Source of the DNA: Moniliophthora roreri
Lineage: Eukaryota > Basidiomycota > Agaricomycetes > Agaricales > Marasmiaceae
DNA length: 64,000 nt
Assembly (NCBI GenBank): GCA_001466705.2
Contig: LATX02000035.1
Location: 930,001 to 994,000 of the forward strand
Direction: 5' to 3'
Shown: in pieces, positions 58,089-64,000 of the stretch
How the letters are laid out: each line of letters opens with the position of its first letter
Numbering within the stretch: the first letter of the stretch is position 1
Notes under the pieces: model-generated
The model's input: the letters and a program-made list of their open reading frames with translations, nothing else
The model's database searches: none
What the model was told of the DNA's origin: nothing
Made by a program: the position numbers and the translations under genes

Positions 58089-59043
58089 ATGTTCCCTTCT
58101 CAAGTTATTCGTCATTCCACGGTCAATGCTGCCGAAATAGCACATTTCTCTCGGCTCTCAGCTCATTGGTGGGATGAACGAGGCGAATTCAGCTTTCTTC
58201 ATCAGATGAACCCTGTCAGAATGCAATTTATTCGCGAAAAGTTCGTTGAAATCACACGGGATGAATCACAAAATGCTATCAATCATTCCAAGCCAAACAT
58301 ATTGCAAGGATTAGATGTGCTTGACGTTGGCTGCGGGGGTGGGCTTCTGTCAGAGGTGAGCTCGCGTTCAGTCTAATGAAACGTCTGATGAAGCGTGTTT
58401 CTAATATTCTTCAGAGTCTAGCTAGGCTAGGTGCTCGAACGCTCGGAATCGACGCGTCACAGTCCAATATAGAAATAGCAAAGCACCATGCTTCGCTAGA
58501 TTCGAGGCTCCGGACCAACCTGGCGTATAAGCATACAAGTGCTGAAGCTCTGTTAAATGAATCCAAGCGCTATGATATCGTTTGTTCCATGGAGGTTTTG
58601 GAACACGTAGATAACCCGATGATATTCCTTTCAACTTGTGCAGACCTACTTAAAGTACGTGCAGCTCTTCCTAGACACTCTAATACTGAATAACCCTGCT
58701 GCAGCCTTCTGGTCACCTCTTTCTCTCGACAATATCACGCACGCCTCTAGCCTACCTCCTCACCATATTCATGGCTGAAAAAGTCCTCGGCAAAGTTGCG
58801 GATGGAACACACACCTATTCAAAGTACATTAAACCATCCGAGCTCATTCAATACTTTCAGTCCTACAAGTCCCCAGGCGACTCTCGGCCCTGGATTACCC
58901 GTTCTGGTGAGCTGACGAGAACAGAGGCAGAGGTACGGGGGCTTGTCTACAATCCATTGCAAGCAGGCTGGATATTGGCACCGAGAAACTCATGGGGTGC
59001 AACCGATTGTAACTACATATTTTGGGTTCGCAAGCCATCATGA
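58089..59043 (+). CDS. COQ3: COQ3, ubiquinone biosynthesis O-methyltransferase
   Basis: Three exons (58089-58355, 58415-58654, 58705-59043) sum to 846 nt, 281 residues. Coq3 is the mitochondrial matrix S-adenosylmethionine-dependent enzyme that catalyses both O-methylations of the ubiquinone ring. The N-terminus 'MFPSQVIRHSTVNAAEIAHF' is short but basic enough for import. Family blocks are 'FSRLSAHWWDERGEFSFLHQMNPVR' (in part), motif I 'VLDVGCGGGLLSE', 'LGARTLGIDASQSNIE', 'YDIVCSMEVLEHVDNP', 'GHLFLSTISRTPLAYL' and the end 'NYIFWVRKPS'. Compared with bacterial UbiG, it carries a loop 'RPWITRSGELTRTEAE' before 'VRGLVYNPL'. Confidence 0.94.
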
Positions 59044-59279
59044 AATAGCTTTATACCCGCTGGCGTCTTATACGAAAATTAGGGAAAGTATGAGGTGAAA
59101 ATCTAGTGCAATAGGAATGTCAATAATAAAGTTTTGAACTAAGGGTAATTGACACTGTTTGAAAGATGCTCAACACTCGGTGTAATATATAGCATTGAAC
59201 GTGAGATGTATAGTATGAACCACGGTGCAGCCTCGCCGGTCCTCTACCGAGATTTTGACTTTTGGCGCTTATTCCGACG

Positions 59280-59588
59280 ATGTCCTCTTCCCTCATTCTC
59301 CCTAACGCCAAACGCCTCACAAAGCTAACAAAACTGCGATGTTCCATATTTCAAACCATTTATAATCCAACTGGCATACGCACTGGAACAAAATACCTCA
59401 GGGCACGGCTAAGGGGACCTAGCATGGTCAAATACTATCCACCCATTTTGGATTTCGCCAAAGTTATGAAGGCTTATCCCGAGCTGGAACTAGTAGACGA
59501 GGATGAAGTACAAAGGGTACAGGATGTTGAGGATAGAAAGGCTAGAGGGAAGGGTGCGCCGAAGAAGGCTAGGACAGCTGGTGGGTGA
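59280..59588 (+). CDS. MRPS33: mitochondrial small ribosomal subunit protein S33 (Rsm27 family)
   Basis: Single exon of 102 residues from the ATG at 59280. The family is part of the mitochondrial 37S/28S subunit head. Visible are 'KRLTKLTKLRCSIFQTIYNP' with a basic, presequence-like start, 'GTKYLRARLRGPSMVKYYP', 'FAKVMKAYPEL', and a Lys/Arg-rich tail (RKARGKGAPKKARTAGG) like that of MRPS33 (KKLRGKEKPKKGEGKR). The fungal Rsm27 has about the same length. It is intronless, unlike its neighbours, as is common for very short genes. Confidence 0.85.
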   Translation: MSSSLILPNAKRLTKLTKLRCSIFQTIYNPTGIRTGTKYLRARLRGPSMVKYYPPILDFAKVMKAYPELELVDEDEVQRVQDVEDRKARGKGAPKKARTAGG

Positions 59589-60080
59589 CCTTTCCGTGGC
59601 TTTTTCGTTCGATTGTTTATTTTTTTGCATTTTACAGCCGAAGGAAGAAGACAAGCAAGGAGAAAGTAGGAACCGATGCATACTATACTATTCACTCGCT
59701 ATTGTATCTGTCCAATGCAATACATCCGTCAAACCTCTCTGCCACGGGAATTGGCTTCCACTACGACCATGCCGTTCGGCCTTTGCTTCAAGGATATTCC
59801 TTCTTATTTTGGACCGTAATACGCCTTTTTATGAGTAAACTCCCATCCTTCCTCCGGTGATGCAGGTCCTTGTTGCAGAATAGTGAAGTGCTAATTTCCC
59901 GACGCATATGTTGGCGACGAGTGGGAAGGTCGTCACAAGTCACTGAATTATTCGGGCACCGTTTTCGGACAAGGCTGAAGCAGAATTAAGAATTGAGCAT
60001 TAAAAACCGTGACATGTGAATACGTATTCGAAAACTAGTGCGATAAATCACGAACAAAGGATAGATAATGAGTAGACCGT
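59589..60080. other. intergenic between convergent genes (MRPS33, MVP1)
   Basis: About 490 nt with a T-rich stretch just after the MRPS33 stop. Short open frames here lack any support. Nothing else seen. Confidence 0.6.
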
Positions 60081-62643
60081 TCATTCATAAGGCATTTCCT
60101 CCACTGCCTCTCCAAGTGAACTCCAGTTGTTGGTAACCATTTCCGCATATTCCTGTTCCTCCCGAGCAAATTGATGAATCATTGCAGTAAGTAATGCTTC
60201 ATACCAGTGTCAGCAACGGCTCCAGAAACCACGCAGTAGTAACGTACTGTTTTCCCTGTTGTGTAGAACCACTCGGAGTTCACTCCATAAACATGCACGA
60301 ATGAAAACTCGTCTGCTAAGCTGGGCCGCGATAGTCGCTTGGTCCTTCTCAATAGCTGCGGAGAGCTTATCAGCTTCATCCTGCCATCCTTCTTTCTGCG
60401 TGGCTTTGATTCCGTCCAGTTTGACTGAAGTGGTTTCAACCCTCTTCTTCAAGCGCTCGACTTGGTCAAGAGATAACCTGTCATATCGAATGAAGAGATC
60501 TCGAGTCGCAATGTATAGGTCGCGTTGAGCCTGTATAGCCGTCGTTAGACGGGAAGAATTTGGATGTCATCATGTACGAACCTTGAGTGCTTCTAGGGTA
60601 TTATCGAATAACGCCCGAGTCTAAAGCAAACGTGTTAGGGGATCTGAAGGGCTCAAAAGTACCTTGATACTTACTCTTTGCTCCGACAACTCGGACTGTC
60701 TCTGACAATGCGTCGCAACATGGCCCAGCCCTATCCTAATTCCTGCTGCCAGCTCACACTCATCTGCACGCCAGCAGGGATCTGTAACTTCAATCACAGC
60801 ACGTAGCGTATTCGTGAGCCTTGACAAGTCACTCTGATCGTCGATAGGTGCAAGGCCAAAAGCGGAAGCAAACATCGAAAAATTCATGTCGGAAGACGTG
60901 GTACCAGTATCAAGGTTAGGATTGAAAGAGAAGAGAGGCGTTAGGATATGAGCTGGTTTAGGCCGGAAGGGGGAGTTGATTCGTACCGCTGCGGCTTCCC
61001 TTCTCTTGATGATCCGTTCAGCAAGGATGCATATCCGTTGCCATTGCTCGATCAATGGACTGAGTCTTCGTCGTATGGTCCTACAAAAGGATGTGGTCAA
61101 CGCTGGGAAGAAAGTGGGAGCGGGACGTCTTGTACGTGATCTTGTCTTCCAAGTCGCTTGGTATAGACATCTCTTCGACTCTGTCAACTCGTTTGCTCGC
61201 TGACTCCTCGTCCAAAGAGACGTGACTCTGCTTGCGCCAATCTTCAAAGGAGGGGTGTGTAAGGAACACGGACAGTATTCCGTCTTCCTTTATCACAGGA
61301 TGATTTCTATTGAATGTTCAGCTTCAAACGCATACGAGGGCTGTTGAGCGATGTACATCACAAAGTTGAGACAGCGAGCAAGACCTCTCCTGTTAAGCTA
61401 GTCAGTCATATGCATCGGCCGTCAATAAGCTTGAAGCTAACCGCCGTTGTTCCAGAAAGTATTCGTCGGCTGTTCTCGTACTTCAGAAAGTTGTAACGAA
61501 GGCGAGTCGGAGATTAAACTCACGTCCAATTCGCTTTGGAGGTAACGCTGGGAAGAGTCGGAAGGGATACCGCCTGACGAGGCAATCCCACAAGTAGACG
61601 AACTCGGAATATCTTCGGATGACAGGTGCGCCTCTCTGTAGGAGATGTGAGTTGCGGTATATCCAAGCGGAGAAAGGTATGAACGCACGTCAGTTGTAAT
61701 TTGATAGACGGTATATCGGTTCAGGATGAATCCCTGTTGACCCTGAATAGTAACAGTGACATTATCTTGTCTCTTCCACCATTCCTTGGGTAGACCAGTG
61801 CCGGCAAGAGCAGGAGGTATAGTGTTATTCATAGCAGAACGTCCAGGACCTTCGAATCCGCTCATATTAGAAGGAGCACTGACGAACCGTGTGTTGGCAG
61901 TCCAGGGGTCGTCCGTGGAGTAGGATGGCGCAGGCGTGCGTATGGTACTATTGTTGTAATTGGAGTTGGACGTGAATGCGGAGGTGCTAGATGTGAGGGC
62001 GTCAAGATCAAGTGCGGGTTCTGGTAGCTCGTTCTGGGAAGATAAGGCTGCGACTTGTTCAATGCTGACATCTAAAGGCGATCATAAGTAGAGAGCCCGA
62101 GAAGATGGTTAAGGCCGCGTACCTTTCCCCGACTGCGCGAGAGCTACGAGGGCCAAGGCCACAAAGAATTCGAGTTTGGAGACCCTGGAGCGAGAACTAA
62201 CAAGATTGACAATCTACAAAACCCAAATTATAAGAACCACTTCGCAGTGACTTAAGCCACAACACACCTTGTCAATTGTGGCAGCAGGTAGTCCTGAAGT
62301 AGCAAGAACTCTCGAGAGCGAGCCCACAGACGTCTCCCCCGTATTTGCTGGGTCAACCGCAACGAAAGCCCGATCATAGATGCTTGGAACCGTTGCATCA
62401 GCTGCAAAGATATCAGCTCAGTTCGCCAACAAGATAGTAACCAGAATCAGACATACCTATTACCGAGCTGAAGACCGACGAGGCCTGCGGAGCAGGAGTA
62501 GCGGAAGGACTGGGTGCAGCGCTCCAAGGGTCCAGTCCATCGACCACGGAACCGGCTAACGGATTCTCATCGACAAAACTTGCCCCAAAGCCATTGACAG
62601 AGTTACCCCCGTATCTTTGAGCTGGACGAGGTGAATTGAACAT
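60081..62643 (-). CDS. MVP1: sorting nexin Mvp1 (SNX8 family)
   Basis: Intron-rich gene starting at 62643 (MFNSPRPAQRYGG) and ending 'AVEEMPYE' at 60081. Mvp1 drives a retromer-independent exit route from endosomes and supports vacuolar protein sorting. The N-terminal half has an EH-like helical region: 'PSIYDRAFVAVDPANTGE', 'SLSRVLATSGLPAATIDK', 'SRVSKLEFFVALALVALAQ' and 'LPEPALDLDAL'. The PX domain follows ('QGFILNRYTVYQIT', 'IRRYSEFVYLWDCL', 'RYPFRLFPALPPKRIG', 'PDEYFLEQRR', 'FLTHPSFEDWRKQS'). The C-terminal BAR region is helical ('REEQEYAEMVTNNWSSLGE'). The RRYSEF motif for PI3P binding is intact. The gene is separated by only 196 nt from the PMT4 stop upstream. Confidence 0.9.
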
Positions 62644-62839
62644 TGAAACCCCAAAACAGGCGAGGTCAGGGAGACAGGGAGTTGCGCGGTGGCTGTACAC
62701 TCCTGCACGTCAGAGCGGCAGGTTCAGGCTTCAGTCAATGATTGGCCAGTTACGGGTATCTTCATAACATCCACATTGCATTCCAAGGTGTATCTACTAC
62801 ATGTATTCGAACTTTCCAGATGATCCGTCGAAATATGCC

Positions 62840-64000
62840 TCAAACCGAGACTTCCTCTGTCTTTTTGGCAGCGAAATGTAGTGTCCAAGAAGACAACAAT
62901 CTCCTGCTATTGACCTGCTCTCCGGTCAATCTGAAGGGGTTCATCAATTACCAGCTCAAAAAAGAAACGAGCGCGAAGAAGACGTACCCTGGTGTACCGT
63001 AGGTCAGAGGAGCCATGTATACGAACATCGCAAACATGGCTATACAAAACACGACGAAGATAACGGGCCCCTTGAGACCAATATCTGTCACCGTTCTTCG
63101 CTGAGATCTCGTGGTAGGACCACGAATGGATATGGGGAAGTTGATCGTATCGGAAAGGATGAATTGGAGAACGGCGCCAGCAATGAGTGCAGATGCCAGA
63201 TGAGAGGGAAGATAATGATGAATAAATAGCTGACGGCTCATTAGATAGAATGGAGCGTAGTGGACACCCCAGACGACGAAGAAGAATCCAGTCGAGTTCC
63301 AGAGACGATTACGGACAGCTGCAATAACAATAAGAATTGGGGTAATCTTATCTGAGAAGTCAACACCTACGGTCAGGAATGGGTTGATGATTACGTCGGC
63401 GAGCCAAAAGGTCGGCACCAAGGATGCCGACATACACAGACAATGCAACAACACAGAACCACCACCCAATGAGGTTCCCGATAAGGTAAATCTGCTTCTG
63501 GGTTTCATTCTCCGTCCAGAAGCTGATACCGCTGAGGAGGAATGGCCAGTTAATAGGTCCAGAGGCGTAAGGGTGGGTGGCAGTCAAGCCTGCGTTGTGC
63601 TGTAACATCAACAACTGGAGTTCACCCCACTTTCTGAAAAAGTTCATTTTCTTGGGAACTTTCTCGGGTTGACCACTGTTGCGGTCGAATGGCTCTTCCC
63701 CGGCTGAATGAAGATACTAAACATAGTAGCCGAGAGATTCAACGCGAAAAACGTACTTTCGTCTGCAATAATATCATGTACAACCCAAGTTGCAGTTTTC
63801 TCCGTTGGATTCTTGTTTCCGTTGATCTCCTGCTGCTTGAAAGCCCAATCCGGGAGCTGCTTATTGTGTGTCCACATTGAGACTTTTGTCTGAGCATGGA
63901 CAAGCCGGAAGTAGCCGGATTTACTCTTCCAAACTTCTCCATCGTGACCGTCTACTAGCTGGATGTAGAACAAGGTCTCGTTATATCGTGACCCATCGTG
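62840..64000 (-). CDS. PMT4: Pmt4-type protein O-mannosyltransferase, N-terminus off the right edge
   Basis: C-terminal part of a multi-spanning ER enzyme that moves mannose from dolichyl-phosphate-mannose onto Ser/Thr of secretory proteins. The start lies beyond the window. From the right edge come the end of the MIR region ('FYIQLVDGHDGEVWKSKSG', 'FRLVHAQTKVSMWTH', 'FKQQEINGNKN', 'TATWVVHDI') and 'WPFLLSGISFW'. 'KQIYLIGNLIGWWF', 'NSTGFFFVVWGVHYAPFYLMSRQ' (in part) and 'FIHHYLPSHLASALI' follow. These match yeast Pmt4 (SGVSFW, IYFIGNIIGWWF, HHYLPAHL) better than Pmt1 or Pmt2. A last intron (about 62931-62988) joins 'PLTYGTPG' to 'LTGEQVNSRRLL' and the end 'SWTLHFAAKKTEEVSV'; without it the frame stops early. 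The C-terminal KK near the end could help ER retention but is not a canonical KKxx. Confidence 0.9.

Overview
The window is a gene-dense, intron-rich stretch of a filamentous fungal nuclear genome, most likely a basidiomycete of the Agaricomycetes. The reasons are many introns of about 50 nt with GTRNGY donors and CTRAY branch points, microexons, genes on both strands with no operons, and a gene set typical of mushroom-forming fungi. That set includes a Clr2-type silencing factor, a Cdc7/SepH-type kinase with a calponin-homology domain, Mbp1, Yvc1, Mvp1 and GH18 chitinases. I assembled exons by eye from reading frame, splice signals and family similarity. Where stated, exon lengths sum to whole codons.

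Layout, left to right. 1-8.7 kb is housekeeping: ZW10-like tether (cut by the left edge), EMC5, Clr2-like silencing factor and SDA1. 8.7-18.8 kb is a looser, accessory-like region: a small secreted protein, two paralogous secreted GH18 enzymes on the minus strand, a Tag1-like vacuolar membrane protein between them, and a gene-free 2.3 kb stretch. 18.8-22.5 kb has an unrecognised coiled-coil/C-terminal-anchor protein and Vps5/SNX1. 22.9-28.6 kb is one large septation-network kinase. After about 2 kb without a convincing gene, 30.7-40 kb carries a Bye1-like PHD/TFIIS-like/SPOC factor and WDR59 (SEA/GATOR2). 40-49 kb is a minus-strand run of YVC1, an Mbp1-type cell-cycle factor and PRP4. 49-64 kb carries an NDR kinase (Orb6/Cbk1), a polyol-type zinc dehydrogenase, a dynactin p24-like protein, the copper ATPase CCC2, COQ3, mitochondrial ribosomal protein S33, sorting nexin MVP1 and PMT4 (cut by the right edge).

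Most genes are unrelated neighbours, as usual in fungi. Several products nevertheless share the endosome/vacuole system (Vps5, Mvp1, Tag1-like, WDR59, Yvc1) or the secretory pathway (EMC5, PMT4, CCC2, ZW10). Others concern the cell cycle and morphogenesis (SIN-type kinase, NDR kinase, Mbp1).

I found no mobile element, CRISPR array, rRNA or tRNA. The most notable items are: three microexons (14, 13 and 10 nt) kept at identical positions in both GH18 genes, one encoding the active-site FYN motif; a kinase combining CH, kinase and C1 domains with a C-terminal CaaX box; an MCB element immediately upstream of the Mbp1-like gene; and matching N-terminal ExxPLL signals in the two vacuolar-type membrane proteins.
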